A DNA stretch of 64,000 bases from Halomonas smyrnensis AAD6. GTDB taxonomy: Bacteria > Pseudomonadota > Gammaproteobacteria > Pseudomonadales > Halomonadaceae. Of this stretch, positions 37,939-46,639 are shown piece after piece; the first letter of the stretch is position 1; each line of letters opens with the position of its first letter. Below the pieces are notes generated by a model. It did no database searches. It was not told the DNA's origin and was given only the letters and a program-made list of their open reading frames with translations. The position numbers were made by a program, and so were the translations under genes. Location of the stretch: contig NZ_AJKS02000007.1 of assembly GCF_000265245.1 (NCBI RefSeq), forward strand, positions 67,998-131,997, written 5' to 3'.

Positions 37939-39693
37939 ATGACCCTTCCGAATACAGGGAATGTCGCGGGCCGCGGCGCCCGGGGCGTGCTGCGCTTCCT
38001 GGGGCTGGTGGCGCTGGGCGGCCTGACCGGCGGCCTGGCGGCGCTGGCCGCCGTGGGCTTCGTCGGCGCCGTGGTATGGCTCAATGACCTGCTGCTGGTG
38101 TCGCCGCGCGGGCGCATGATGTTCGCCCACCCCGAGTGGCTGGCCATGGCCACGGTGCTGGTGCCGACGCTGGGCGGGCTGATCGTCGGCCAGTTGCATC
38201 GCGCCATTCCCGAGGGCCGCCCGCATACGCCCGCCGACGCCATCGCCGCCGTGCAGACCCGCCGCGGCCGCCTGCCGCCGCGCGCCGGGGCACTGTCCGC
38301 GCTGTCGGGGCTGGTGTCGCTGGGCGCCGGGGCCTCGGTGGGCCAGTACGGACCGCTGGTGCACATGGGCGCGAGCCTCGGCTCCGCGGGGGCCCGCCTG
38401 CTGAGACTGGGCCGCTCCGAGGACAACATCACCATCGCCTGTGGCGTGGCCGCGGCCATCGCCACCGCCTTCAACGCGCCGCTGGCCGGCATCGTCTTCG
38501 CCCACGAGGTGGTGCTGCGCCACTATGCCCTGCGCGCCTTCGCCCCGGTGGCGGCCGCCGCCCTGGTGGGCCACGTGATCGCCGCCGAGGCGCTGGACCG
38601 CGGCGCACTCTTCCACGTCGAACAGCTCGCCATCCCCCGCCCCTGGGAGTTCGGCGTGTTTCTCGTCATCGGCGGGCTCGGCGCCCTAGTGGCCGGCGGC
38701 TACATGCAGGCCATCCTCGGCGTCGGCCGGCTGGCCCGGCGCCTGCCGCTGGCCGCCCCGCTGCGCCCGGCGCTGGCCGGCGCCGGGCTCGGCGTGACCG
38801 CGCTGTGGGTGCCCGACATCCTCGGCATGGGCCAGGAGACGCTGCGCTTCGCCACCATCGCCGGCGCCTTCGGCAGCGTGGAGCTCGCGGTGGTGATGGG
38901 GCTCAAGCTGGCCGCCACGGCGCTGTGCCTGGGAATGGGCTTCGGCGGCGGCGTGTTCAGCCCGGCGCTGGTGATCGGCACCCTGTTCGGGGCGCTGTGC
39001 GGCACCCTGGTGGGCCTGACCGGGGGCGCCCAGGACACCTTCGTCTTCTACGCCATCTGCGGCATGGTAGCGGTCACCGCGCCGGTGATCGGCGCGCCGC
39101 TGACCAGCCTGCTGATCGTCTTCGAACTCACCGGCAGCTACGCGCTGACCACGGCGGCGCTGGCCAGCGTGACCCTGGCTAGCCCCATCGCCGCCCAGCT
39201 GTTCGGCCGTTCGCTGTTCGACATCCAGCTGTTGGCCCGGGGGCTGGACCTGTCCTCGGGCCGCGGCCGGGCGGTGCTGGAGGACGCCCGGCTGGGCGAC
39301 CTGCTCAGCCAGGAGGGCGTGACGCTGCGCCCCGAGACCACGGTCGCGGCGGCCATCCACGCGCTGAGCCAGGCGGGCCACGGCGAGGCCTATCGGGTCG
39401 ACGCCGACGGCCGCTACCGCGGCAGCCTGACGCTGGCCGACCTGGAAGTGATGCGCGAGCAGGACCGGGGGGACGCCCCGATCGCCGACTGCCCGGCCAC
39501 GCCGCGCCCGGTGCTGGGCCCCGAGGCCTCGGTCTGGGTCGCCATGCGCCAGCTGCAGGATATGACCGGCGAGGCCATCGCCGTGGTCGACGAGGACGAT
39601 ACCTTCCATGGCGTGGTCTATGAGTCGAGCATCGCCCGCGCCTTCCTGCGCTACGGCGACGAACTCAGAAAGGAGGAGCACGGTGCGGGCTAG
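37939..39693 (+). CDS. ClC-family chloride channel with C-terminal CBS domains
   Basis: A 584-residue ClC protein: a membrane domain with GQYGPLVHMGASLGS at 135-149, CGVAAAIATAFNAPLAGIVFAHEVVLR, and GFGGGVFSPALVIGTLFG. A cytoplasmic CBS pair follows from about 455 to the end. The second signature usually reads GREGP, with the gating glutamate third; here it is GQYGP, with Tyr137 in that position. The first signature (GSGIPE) also is not recognisable. Loss of the gating Glu points to a channel-like rather than Cl-/H+-exchanging form. Its last codons overlap the next gene by 11 nt. Confidence 0.88.
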   Translation: MTLPNTGNVAGRGARGVLRFLGLVALGGLTGGLAALAAVGFVGAVVWLNDLLLVSPRGRMMFAHPEWLAMATVLVPTLGGLIVGQLHRAIPEGRPHTPADAIAAVQTRRGRLPPRAGALSALSGLVSLGAGASVGQYGPLVHMGASLGSAGARLLRLGRSEDNITIACGVAAAIATAFNAPLAGIVFAHEVVLRHYALRAFAPVAAAALVGHVIAAEALDRGALFHVEQLAIPRPWEFGVFLVIGGLGALVAGGYMQAILGVGRLARRLPLAAPLRPALAGAGLGVTALWVPDILGMGQETLRFATIAGAFGSVELAVVMGLKLAATALCLGMGFGGGVFSPALVIGTLFGALCGTLVGLTGGAQDTFVFYAICGMVAVTAPVIGAPLTSLLIVFELTGSYALTTAALASVTLASPIAAQLFGRSLFDIQLLARGLDLSSGRGRAVLEDARLGDLLSQEGVTLRPETTVAAAIHALSQAGHGEAYRVDADGRYRGSLTLADLEVMREQDRGDAPIADCPATPRPVLGPEASVWVAMRQLQDMTGEAIAVVDEDDTFHGVVYESSIARAFLRYGDELRKEEHGAG

Positions 39694-40813
39694 GCGACTA
39701 TGGGCCGTGATGGCGCTGCTGTCGGGCCTCGCCGCCGGGGGCATGGCGTCGGGTCAGACGGGTCAGACAAGCCCTGCGACCGGCACCGGGCCGCTGACGG
39801 TGCTGAGCTGGGGCGGCGCCTACGAGCGCGCCCAGCGGCGCGCGCTGTTCGCCCCCTTCACCGAGGCCACCGGCATCCCGGTCGCGGTGGCGCGCTACGA
39901 CGGCGGGCTGGCGGCGCTGCGCCGCGCGGTGGCCGAGCGGGACGTGCCCTGGGACCTCATCGACATGACCCGCAGCGAGGCCATGGCGGCCTGCGAGGCG
40001 GGGCTGCTCGAGCCGCTGCCGGCCGGTCTCGCCGCCCCGGCGCCGGACGGCACGCCCGCCGAGCGCGATTTCGTCGACGGCGCCTTCGGCGACTGCAGCC
40101 TGACCCACTCGGTGTTCGCCACCGTGGTCGCCTATCGCACCGACGCTTTCCCCGGCCGGCGCCCCACCGAGATCGCCGACCTGTTCGACCAGCGGCGCTT
40201 CCCCGGCCCTCGCGCGCTGCAGCGCACGCCCTCGGTCAACCTCGAATGGGCGCTGCTGTCCTACGGCGTGCCCCGCGAGGCGCTGTACCGGCTGCTCAGC
40301 ACCCGTCGCGGCCTGTCACTGGCCTTCGCCCGGCTGGCAGGGCTCGAGGACCTGCGCTGGTGGGAAACCGGCAGCACGCCGGTCGAGCTGCTGCTCGACG
40401 GCGAGGTGACCATGGCGTCCGGCTACAACGGGCGCTTCTTCGACGCCATGGCCCACCGCGACGCGCCGATCGCCATCCTCTGGGACGGCCAGGTCCAGGA
40501 GCATGAGGTATGGGCGATTCCCCGCCACGCTCAACACGCCGAGGCGGCACGGCGCTTCATCCGCTTCGCCACCGCCAGCGAGCGCCAGGCGGCGCTGACG
40601 CGCCACATTCCCTACGGGCCGTCACGCCACAGCGCCATGCAGGGGGTCACCACCCATGCCGACAGCGGCATCGACATGCGCTTGCATCTGCCCACCCATC
40701 CGCTCAACGCCGGCGGCGCGGTGATCAAGGATGACGCCTGGTACGCCAGGACCCGCGAGCGCATCGGCGAACTCTTCCGCGCGGCGCTGCTTGGCGAAAC
40801 CGGCAACGACTGA
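39683..40813 (+). CDS. Periplasmic solute-binding protein (ABC type, PotD/spermidine-like)
   Basis: A 376-residue secreted protein. An N-terminal signal peptide (VRARRLWAVMALLSGLAAGGMASG) is followed by LTVLSWGGAYERAQRRALFAPFTEATGIPV, the usual start of type-2 binding proteins of the polyamine/putrescine group, and WDLIDMTRSEAMAACEAGLLEPL. The GTG at 39683 is chosen because AGGAGG lies 7 nt upstream and the signal peptide begins there; it overlaps the ClC gene by 11 nt. No permease or ATPase gene is adjacent, so its transport partners must be elsewhere. Confidence 0.82.
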   Translation: MRARRLWAVMALLSGLAAGGMASGQTGQTSPATGTGPLTVLSWGGAYERAQRRALFAPFTEATGIPVAVARYDGGLAALRRAVAERDVPWDLIDMTRSEAMAACEAGLLEPLPAGLAAPAPDGTPAERDFVDGAFGDCSLTHSVFATVVAYRTDAFPGRRPTEIADLFDQRRFPGPRALQRTPSVNLEWALLSYGVPREALYRLLSTRRGLSLAFARLAGLEDLRWWETGSTPVELLLDGEVTMASGYNGRFFDAMAHRDAPIAILWDGQVQEHEVWAIPRHAQHAEAARRFIRFATASERQAALTRHIPYGPSRHSAMQGVTTHADSGIDMRLHLPTHPLNAGGAVIKDDAWYARTRERIGELFRAALLGETGND

Positions 40814-40886
40814 GGCGATGCCTCGGGATGACGACGCGCGTCACCCTCGCCTATCCTGAGCGCCCGCCACGCCAAGGGAGATCATC

Positions 40887-41333
40887 ATGTCCTGGGACCA
40901 GCAGGAAATTCGCCTCGCCCCGCGCGAACGGGGCTTCCACCTGATCACCGACGAGATCACGCACGCCCTGCCCGGCCTGGGGGAGCTCGAGGTCGGCCTG
41001 CTGCATCTTCAGCTGCTGCACACCTCGGCCTCGCTGACCCTCAACGAGAACGCCGACCCGGACGTGCGCCACGACCTGGACGCCTTCCTGCGCGACCTGG
41101 TACCGGGCGATCTGCCCTATTTCAGGCACACCATCGAGGGGCCGGACGACATGCCCGCTCACGTGGCGGCCAGCCTGCTCGGCACCCAGCTGACCCTGGC
41201 GGTGCGCGACGGTCGACTGGCGCTGGGCACCTGGCAGGGGCTCTATCTCGGCGAACATCGCGACCACGGTGGCCGCCGGCGCATCATGGCCACCCTCAAT
41301 GGTCGCCCCCGCCAGCCGCCCTCCGCGGGATGA
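40887..41333 (+). CDS. YjbQ-family protein (UPF0047)
   Basis: A 148-residue protein with [41 protein letters not shown] and [13 protein letters not shown], the three conserved segments of the YjbQ family, whose His and Asp residues line a metal or phosphate site. Some members show weak thiamine-phosphate synthase activity; the natural role is unsettled. The ATG follows AGGGAG with 6 nt spacing. Confidence 0.9.
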   Translation: MSWDQQEIRLAPRERGFHLITDEITHALPGLGELEVGLLHLQLLHTSASLTLNENADPDVRHDLDAFLRDLVPGDLPYFRHTIEGPDDMPAHVAASLLGTQLTLAVRDGRLALGTWQGLYLGEHRDHGGRRRIMATLNGRPRQPPSAG

Positions 41334-41436
41334 TCCGGACGCGACGGACTATGCTTGAAGTCAGGAAGACACGCCTGCCAGGCAGGGAGGCGCGGCAATC
41401 GATGGCTCGGCCTGCGAGGCCGAAGGAGTGCACGTC

Positions 41437-41907
41437 ATGGCCATGCCGATGACGATCAGGGAGTACCTCCGCGCCTGCGACATCGAGTACGAGGAGGTCA
41501 CCCACCCACACGCGGTTTCCACCAGCCGCATCGCCGAGATGTCCCACGTCGGCGGCAACCAGATGGCCAAGGCCGTCATGCTGCACGGCGATCAGGGATA
41601 TCGCGTCGCCGTGGTGCCCAGCACCCGGGATGCGGACCTGGACAAACTCTCACGGTTGTTCCACGAGCACCTCGAACTCGCCTCCGAGGAGGAGATCCAG
41701 CGCGAGTTCGACGACTGCGACCCCGGCGCGGCCATCGCCGTGGGTCAGGCCTACGGCCTGAAGGTCTATCTCGATGACCAGCTTCGTCACCAGCCCGACA
41801 TCTACTTCGATGCCGGCGACCACGAGACGCTGGTGCACATGAGCGGCAACGCGTTCGACCGCCTGATGGCCGACAGCCCACACGGCGCCTTCAGTCGCCC
41901 CCACTGA
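41437..41907 (+). CDS. YbaK/ProX-type aminoacyl-tRNA deacylase
   Basis: A 156-residue protein of the YbaK/EbsC editing-domain family: EYLRACDIEYEEVTHPHAVSTSRIAE at the start, GGNQMAKAVMLHGD with the conserved Lys, and GHETLVHMSG-like DHETLVHMSGNAFDRLM near the end. Such enzymes hydrolyse mischarged tRNAs in trans. The ATG at 41437 has AAGGAG 8 nt upstream; an in-frame GTG at 41428 overlaps the ribosome site and is rejected. Confidence 0.82.
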   Translation: MAMPMTIREYLRACDIEYEEVTHPHAVSTSRIAEMSHVGGNQMAKAVMLHGDQGYRVAVVPSTRDADLDKLSRLFHEHLELASEEEIQREFDDCDPGAAIAVGQAYGLKVYLDDQLRHQPDIYFDAGDHETLVHMSGNAFDRLMADSPHGAFSRPH

Positions 41908-41927
41908 GTCGGCTCGCGCGACACGAC

Positions 41928-41960
41928 AATCGGCCACGCCCCCAAGGGGCGTGGCCGATT
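41928..41960. terminator. Perfect 15-bp hairpin between convergent genes
   Basis: AATCGGCCACGCCCC and its exact complement flank a 3-nt CAA loop. It lies between the deacylase stop at 41907 and the convergent GNAT stop at 41987, and can act on both. Confidence 0.8.
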
Positions 41961-41986
41961 CACGTTGGCTCGGGCAGCGCGCTCGC

Positions 41987-42463
41987 TCAGGCGCTGCGGA
42001 CGTACTTGATGAAGGGCGTCAGCGCACCGACCCGGTCATAGAGACGGCGTGCCGGCTCGTTGAATTCCTGGGTCATCCAGTAGATGTCCGTGACGCCGTC
42101 CTCGCCGGCCTGGTGACAGGTGCGCTCGATCAGCTGGCGGCCCGCTCCCCGGCCGCGATGGCAAGGGTCGACGAACAGGTCCTGGAGATAGCAGACGGGC
42201 CCCAGCTTCCAGCAGTGCGCGTGATAGAGATAATGCACGAGCCCCGCGAGCACGGGCGTCTCGCTGCCCGTGGCATCCATCACTTCCGCCACGAAACCGC
42301 TGGGCTCGCTCTCCCCCAGCGCCAGCAGCCGCTCGAAGGTGTGATCGTAGACGGCCTCGGGAAGTTCGGTGTCGTAGAAGGCGAGATAGTCCTGCCACAG
42401 GCGTGCCCATTCCGGCTTGTCGCTCATCTGAAGCGGGCGGATCAGAAAGGAGTGATCGGACAT
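41987..42463 (-). CDS. GNAT-family N-acetyltransferase
   Basis: A 158-residue acetyltransferase: FLIRPLQMSDKPEWARLWQDYLAFYDTELPE at the N-terminus and the acetyl-CoA motif CYLQDLFVDPCHRGRGAGRQLIERTCHQA, then IYWMTQEFNEPARRLYDRVGALTPFIKY. This layout is close to GNAT proteins acting on diamine or amino acid substrates, but the substrate is not proven. The ATG at 42463 has GAGGAA 7 nt upstream and is preferred to 42514. Confidence 0.87.
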   Translation of the reverse strand: MSDHSFLIRPLQMSDKPEWARLWQDYLAFYDTELPEAVYDHTFERLLALGESEPSGFVAEVMDATGSETPVLAGLVHYLYHAHCWKLGPVCYLQDLFVDPCHRGRGAGRQLIERTCHQAGEDGVTDIYWMTQEFNEPARRLYDRVGALTPFIKYVRSA

Positions 42464-42560
42464 GAGAACTTCCTCGTCGGTCTTGGCTTTCTTGTCGGTC
42501 TCGATGTTATTCACGGCGGGTCGATGGGTTCTCGTGGTTCACAGCCCGAGGCTCGACGAC

Positions 42561-43760
42561 TCAGCACGTCTCGAGCAGCAGGTTGCGCGGCGTCAGCTCG
42601 CGTTCGCAGAAGGTCCCGAGGCGCACCCGCTGCCCGGCTTCGACCAGTCGCCAGGCACGGTCGAGCACCAGCCAGACCTCGAGCGGCCGACGAAACAGAT
42701 GCCGCACCAGCTCCAGGCGTTCGACCTCGGTCTGGCGTTGCCAGCCGGCGGCCTCGAAGGACGCCCAGTCCACCACGTCGGGCAGTGTGACACCCTTGCT
42801 GTCGGCCGCCCAGCGGCAGAAGCCGGCGAAGTCGTCGGGAAGCCTGCCGTAGGCGCAACTGGGTACGGGAAGGTATTCATCGCGGCCGCGGACCTCGCGC
42901 TGCAGGCGGTCGAAGCCCTGTCGCCAGGCGTTGGCGCGCCGACGATGACGCCGCACGCCCTGCGGTGCCGTGACCGTCTCCTGGACCGCCATGGCCAGAT
43001 CCTCCCGCGACAGGGTCAGGCCGTGTTCGGCCATCAGCGCCCGCCCCCGGGCCGACAGCGCGCGGTAGTCGACGGCCTCGGTGCGGTGATAGCAGCAGGG
43101 CGACAGCGTCACCGCCGCGCCGCGCTCGGCGACCAGCTCGAGCAGCCGGGCGTGCAGGTCGCCGCAGGCGTGCAGCGCCGCCACGCGCCGTCCGGGGGCC
43201 AACCAGTCGCCGGCGTCCTCGGCCATCACGTCCTGACGATGCAGCCGCACCGGCTGCCCCTGCCGCTCGGCCAGCGCCTGCCCCGCCTCGCACAGCGACG
43301 CCTGCCACTCCAAACCGGTGACCGGCCGGCCGTCCCGCCGGGCCAGGGTCCGCGACAGATGACCCTTGCCGGCACACCACTCCAGCAGCGACGCCTCGTC
43401 GTCCGGTGCCACGCAGCCGGCGAAGGCCTGGATCTGACGCCACTTGCGCGCGCCGATGCCCTCGCCCCAGGCGTCCGGCAACGCCGTGTCGTCCGAGGCC
43501 AGTCGCGGCAGCTCGACCGCCTCGGCCAAGGCGTCGACCGGCAGCCAGGCCGCCAGCGGCGAGGCGTCGAAGGGGCTTGCCTGGAGGCGGTCGGTCTCGT
43601 CGTCGGACAGCGCCATCAGTGCCTCGGCGAGCCCGGGGGCGCGCTCGCCCCAGGGCACCTCGCGACGCTGAAACGGCAGCGGCCGCCACAGCGCCTGCGC
43701 CTCGGCGAGCAGCCGTGTCAGCGCCGTGAAGCGTGCTTCCAGGGCCGGCTCAGATGGCAT
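42561..43760 (-). CDS. SAM-dependent methyltransferase (GSTCD/Methyltransf_32-like)
   Basis: A 399-residue protein with a class I methyltransferase core in the middle: LLEWCAGKGHLSRTLARRDGRPVTGLEW for SAM binding, VAALHACGDLHARLLELV, and TLSPCCYHRT. The CCYH motif is shared with the METTL25/GSTCD-type group, whose substrates are largely unknown. The ATG at 43760 overlaps the upstream gene by 11 nt, and the N-terminal residues of the longer frame are out-of-frame noise. Co-translation with the YbgA-type gene suggests a shared function, possibly in RNA modification. Confidence 0.8.
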   Translation of the reverse strand: MPSEPALEARFTALTRLLAEAQALWRPLPFQRREVPWGERAPGLAEALMALSDDETDRLQASPFDASPLAAWLPVDALAEAVELPRLASDDTALPDAWGEGIGARKWRQIQAFAGCVAPDDEASLLEWCAGKGHLSRTLARRDGRPVTGLEWQASLCEAGQALAERQGQPVRLHRQDVMAEDAGDWLAPGRRVAALHACGDLHARLLELVAERGAAVTLSPCCYHRTEAVDYRALSARGRALMAEHGLTLSREDLAMAVQETVTAPQGVRRHRRRANAWRQGFDRLQREVRGRDEYLPVPSCAYGRLPDDFAGFCRWAADSKGVTLPDVVDWASFEAAGWQRQTEVERLELVRHLFRRPLEVWLVLDRAWRLVEAGQRVRLGTFCERELTPRNLLLETC

Positions 43761-44712
43761 TGCGCAGGCCGAGCTCGTAGGGATGCGGGTGGAGATAGGA
43801 CTGGGCGCGAATGTAGTCGGACCCGTGGCGCTGGATATAGTGGTTGAGCAACCGCATCGGCACCGCCAACGGCACCTGCTCCAGACGATACTCCTCCACC
43901 GCGGCCAGCAGATCCTGGCGGGTATCGCCATCCAGCGCACGCTTGAGATAGCCCATCACGTGCATCAGCGCATTGGCGTGGGACTTGCGGGTGGCCGGCC
44001 GCGACAGCGCCGCCATGAAGCGCTGGAGATAGTGGGTCATGGCGTCTTCCAGCGGCACGTCGTGGGCCTCGCCCAGATAGCGCCCCAGCTCGCGGTAGGT
44101 CTCGACCCGGTGGGCCATCAGCAGGAACTTCTGGCGGCTGTGAAACTGGATCAGGGCGTGACGGCTGGGAACCGGCTCGACGTTGCGCTTCCAGTCGTCC
44201 AGGGCGTAGACGCGGGTGATGAAGTTCTCGCGCAGCACCGGGTCGTTGAGCCGTGCCTCCTCCTCCAGCGGCAGCTCGGGATAGTCGCGACGCATGGCGC
44301 GCACGAAGGCGCCGGAATCGGCATGACTGGGCATGCCGTTGGGATGGTAGACCTTGACCCGTTCGAGGCCGCAGCTGGGCGAGCCCTTCATCAGCACGAA
44401 GCCGCGCAGGTGTCGGTGCGCCTCGATGAAGGACGCGCTGACCTCCTCCAGGCGCTCGGTGACGTCCAGCGACTCATCGACGCTGCCCTTGACCCGGGGC
44501 GTCTCGCCGGTCTTGCCGACCAGGCGAATCGGCTCCCGAGGCACGCCCAGGCCGGCGGCCAGCTCCGGACAGAAGGGCTCGAACGCGAAGCGCTCCGCCA
44601 GCACCTGCAGGCAGTAGCGGGATCGCTTGTGACCGCCGTTGTAGCGCACTTCCTGGCCGGTCAGGCAGGCACTGATACCGACCGGAATGCCCTCTTGCGG
44701 ATGCGACGTCAT
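43750..44712 (-). CDS. DUF523 (TudS-like) plus DUF1722 (YbgA) protein
   Basis: A 320-residue protein. The DUF523 half (about 10-155) has SACLTGQEVRYNGGHK, CPELAAGLGVPREPI and KGSPSCGLERVKVY, giving the three cysteines that hold the [4Fe-4S] cluster in TudS-type thiouracil desulfidases. The DUF1722/YbgA half starts about 190 with HSRQKFLLMAHRVETYRELGRYLGEA. The full-length fusion is common, but its role is not established; desulfuration of thiolated nucleobases is a fair guess. Its stop overlaps the methyltransferase start by 11 nt. Confidence 0.87.
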   Translation of the reverse strand: MTSHPQEGIPVGISACLTGQEVRYNGGHKRSRYCLQVLAERFAFEPFCPELAAGLGVPREPIRLVGKTGETPRVKGSVDESLDVTERLEEVSASFIEAHRHLRGFVLMKGSPSCGLERVKVYHPNGMPSHADSGAFVRAMRRDYPELPLEEEARLNDPVLRENFITRVYALDDWKRNVEPVPSRHALIQFHSRQKFLLMAHRVETYRELGRYLGEAHDVPLEDAMTHYLQRFMAALSRPATRKSHANALMHVMGYLKRALDGDTRQDLLAAVEEYRLEQVPLAVPMRLLNHYIQRHGSDYIRAQSYLHPHPYELGLRNAI

Positions 44713-45024
44713 GGCGAGGCTCCTTGCCCTGGAATGGATGCGACACGTGAGTCCGCACAGGATAACGCCGCCCCCCTCGCATCGCGAGCGCGAGCGGGCA
44801 GAGCGACTCGGCCGACGTTTCTTAATAATCCCTTAAGCCTGGACCGACAGGCTATGGCCCACGCCAAGGGACCGTCTCACCCTCATTCCGCGCTCGGCAT
44901 TCACCTAACGTCGATGCCATGAGCACGCTCTACGGGCCGCCGGCACATAGTGATACGACGGCCCTTGTAGTAGAATTACGCGCGATTTTTTCCCTCCTCC
45001 CTCCAATCCCAGGATGCATTCGCC
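44713..45024. other. Divergent intergenic region upstream of nhaD
   Basis: A 312-nt gap without a gene. It contains an AGCCTG/CAGGCT hairpin at 44836-44853, a GGGCCG/CGGCCC pair around 44934-44964, and a possible -10 (TAGAAT, 44971-44976) for nhaD with only a weak -35. A Na+ or Li+ riboswitch could not be recognised. Confidence 0.4.
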
Positions 45025-46509
45025 ATGCTGACAAGATGTCGACCGCAACACTGGCCCCGGCAACACGACCGGTGGCCAGGTTTTCTCGTGCTCGCGGCAC
45101 TGCTGCTGTTCAGCCCCCAGGTGCTGGCCGCCGGCGCCGGTGAGCTCGATCTGACCTATACGCTGAGCGGCTTCATTGCCGTCACGCTGTTCATCCTCGC
45201 CTATGCGCTGGTCATGGCCGAGGAAAAGCTGCACATGCGCAAGTCGAAGCCCGTGCTGGTCGCGGCTGGCCTTATCTGGACGTTGATCGGTTGGGTCTAC
45301 GTCCAGGAAGGCCTGCCGGATGCCGCCGAACACGCCTTCAAGGAAACCCTGCTGGAATACACCGAGCTGCTGCTGTTCCTGCTGGTGGCGATGACCTATG
45401 TCAACGCCATGGAAGAGCGCCGCGTGTTCGACAAGCTGCGCGCCTGGATGGTCGAGAAGGGCTTCAGCTACCGCACCCTGTTCTGGATGACCGGCCTGCT
45501 GTCGTTCGTGATCTCGCCGGTGGCCGACAACCTGACCACGGCGCTGCTGATGTGCGCCGTGGTCACCAAGGTCGCCGAGGGCGACAAGGCCTTCATCAAC
45601 CTGGCCTGCATCAACATCGTGGTGGCCTCCAACGCCGGCGGCGCCTTCAGCCCCTTCGGCGACATCACCACGCTGATGGTCTGGCAGGCCAAGCTCGTCG
45701 AGTTCCAGGAGTTCTTCGCCCTGCTGGTGCCGTCGCTGGTGAACTTCCTGATTCCGGCGATGATGATGAGCCTGTTCATCCAGAACGAGAAGCCGAGCCC
45801 GCTGGAGGAGCACATCTGGCTCAAGCGCGGCGCGCGGCGCATCGTCTGCCTGTTCCTGCTGACCGTGGTGATCTCGGTGCTGTGCCACACCCTGCTGCAT
45901 CTGCCGCCGGTGCTGGGCATGATGACCGGGCTCGGTTACCTGCAGTTCTTCGGCTACTACCTGCGTCGCAGCCTGCCGCGTTCGCTGGAACGCAAGCGCA
46001 CCCGCTACAGCCAGCGCGGCGACTGGCGCAAGCTCGAGTCGCTGGGCAGCGTGGTGCCGTTCGACGTCTTCACCCGGATCGCCCGCTCGGAGTGGGATAC
46101 CCTGCTGTTCTTCTACGGCGTGGTGATGTGCGTCGGCGGCCTGGGCTTCATGGGCTATCTGGGCCTGCTGTCCGATGCCCTCTACGCCGGCTGGGACCCG
46201 ACCTGGGCCAACGTGGTGCTGGGCGTGATCTCGGCGGTGGTCGACAACATCCCGGTGATGTTCGCGGTGATCTCCATGGACCCCGACATGTCGATGGGCA
46301 ACTGGCTGCTGATCACCCTGACCGCCGGCGTGGGCGGCAGCCTGCTCTCGGTGGGCTCCGCCGCCGGGGTGGCGCTGATGGGCCAGGCCCGCGGCATCTA
46401 CACCTTCGCCGCCCACATGCGCTGGGCACCGGTCATCGCCCTGGGCTACGTGGCCAGCGTGCTCACGCACCTGTGGCTCAACGCCGACAGCTTCAGCGTC
46501 TTCCACTGA
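45025..46509 (+). CDS. nhaD: NhaD Na+/H+ antiporter
   Basis: A 494-residue antiporter with an N-terminal cleavable hydrophobic segment (FLVLAALLLFSPQVLAAGAGE) and about 12 more membrane helices. Typical NhaD segments are VISPVADNLTTALLMCAVV, NIVVASNAGGAFSPFGDITTLMVWQ, SAVVDNIPVMFAVISMDPDMS and GSAAGVALMGQARGIYTF. It expels Na+ or Li+ at alkaline pH, as expected in a halophile. It stands alone, divergent from the YbgA-type gene. Known NhaD proteins of Halomonas and Vibrio have about this length. Confidence 0.95.
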   Translation: MLTRCRPQHWPRQHDRWPGFLVLAALLLFSPQVLAAGAGELDLTYTLSGFIAVTLFILAYALVMAEEKLHMRKSKPVLVAAGLIWTLIGWVYVQEGLPDAAEHAFKETLLEYTELLLFLLVAMTYVNAMEERRVFDKLRAWMVEKGFSYRTLFWMTGLLSFVISPVADNLTTALLMCAVVTKVAEGDKAFINLACINIVVASNAGGAFSPFGDITTLMVWQAKLVEFQEFFALLVPSLVNFLIPAMMMSLFIQNEKPSPLEEHIWLKRGARRIVCLFLLTVVISVLCHTLLHLPPVLGMMTGLGYLQFFGYYLRRSLPRSLERKRTRYSQRGDWRKLESLGSVVPFDVFTRIARSEWDTLLFFYGVVMCVGGLGFMGYLGLLSDALYAGWDPTWANVVLGVISAVVDNIPVMFAVISMDPDMSMGNWLLITLTAGVGGSLLSVGSAAGVALMGQARGIYTFAAHMRWAPVIALGYVASVLTHLWLNADSFSVFH

Positions 46510-46550
46510 CGGAGGCCCGCCCTCGGGGCGACATCGGCACGATAGACCAG

Positions 46551-46576
46551 GTGCGGCGGGCCTCGGCCCGCCGCAC
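46551..46576 (+). terminator. Hairpin after nhaD
   Basis: GTGCGGCGGG and its exact complement enclose CCTCGG. It lies 41 bp after the nhaD stop and before the convergent GFA gene. There is no T-run. Confidence 0.55.
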
Positions 46577-46639
46577 GTGGTGTTGTCGCAGGCGTCAGCG
46601 GCGTTGCCGCGCGCCGCTCTCCTCACCGTGGCGCGGCAT

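Noticed and set aside
44713..45024. Possible Na+ or Li+ riboswitch upstream of nhaD
   Set aside because: No consensus core could be identified, only two simple hairpins.
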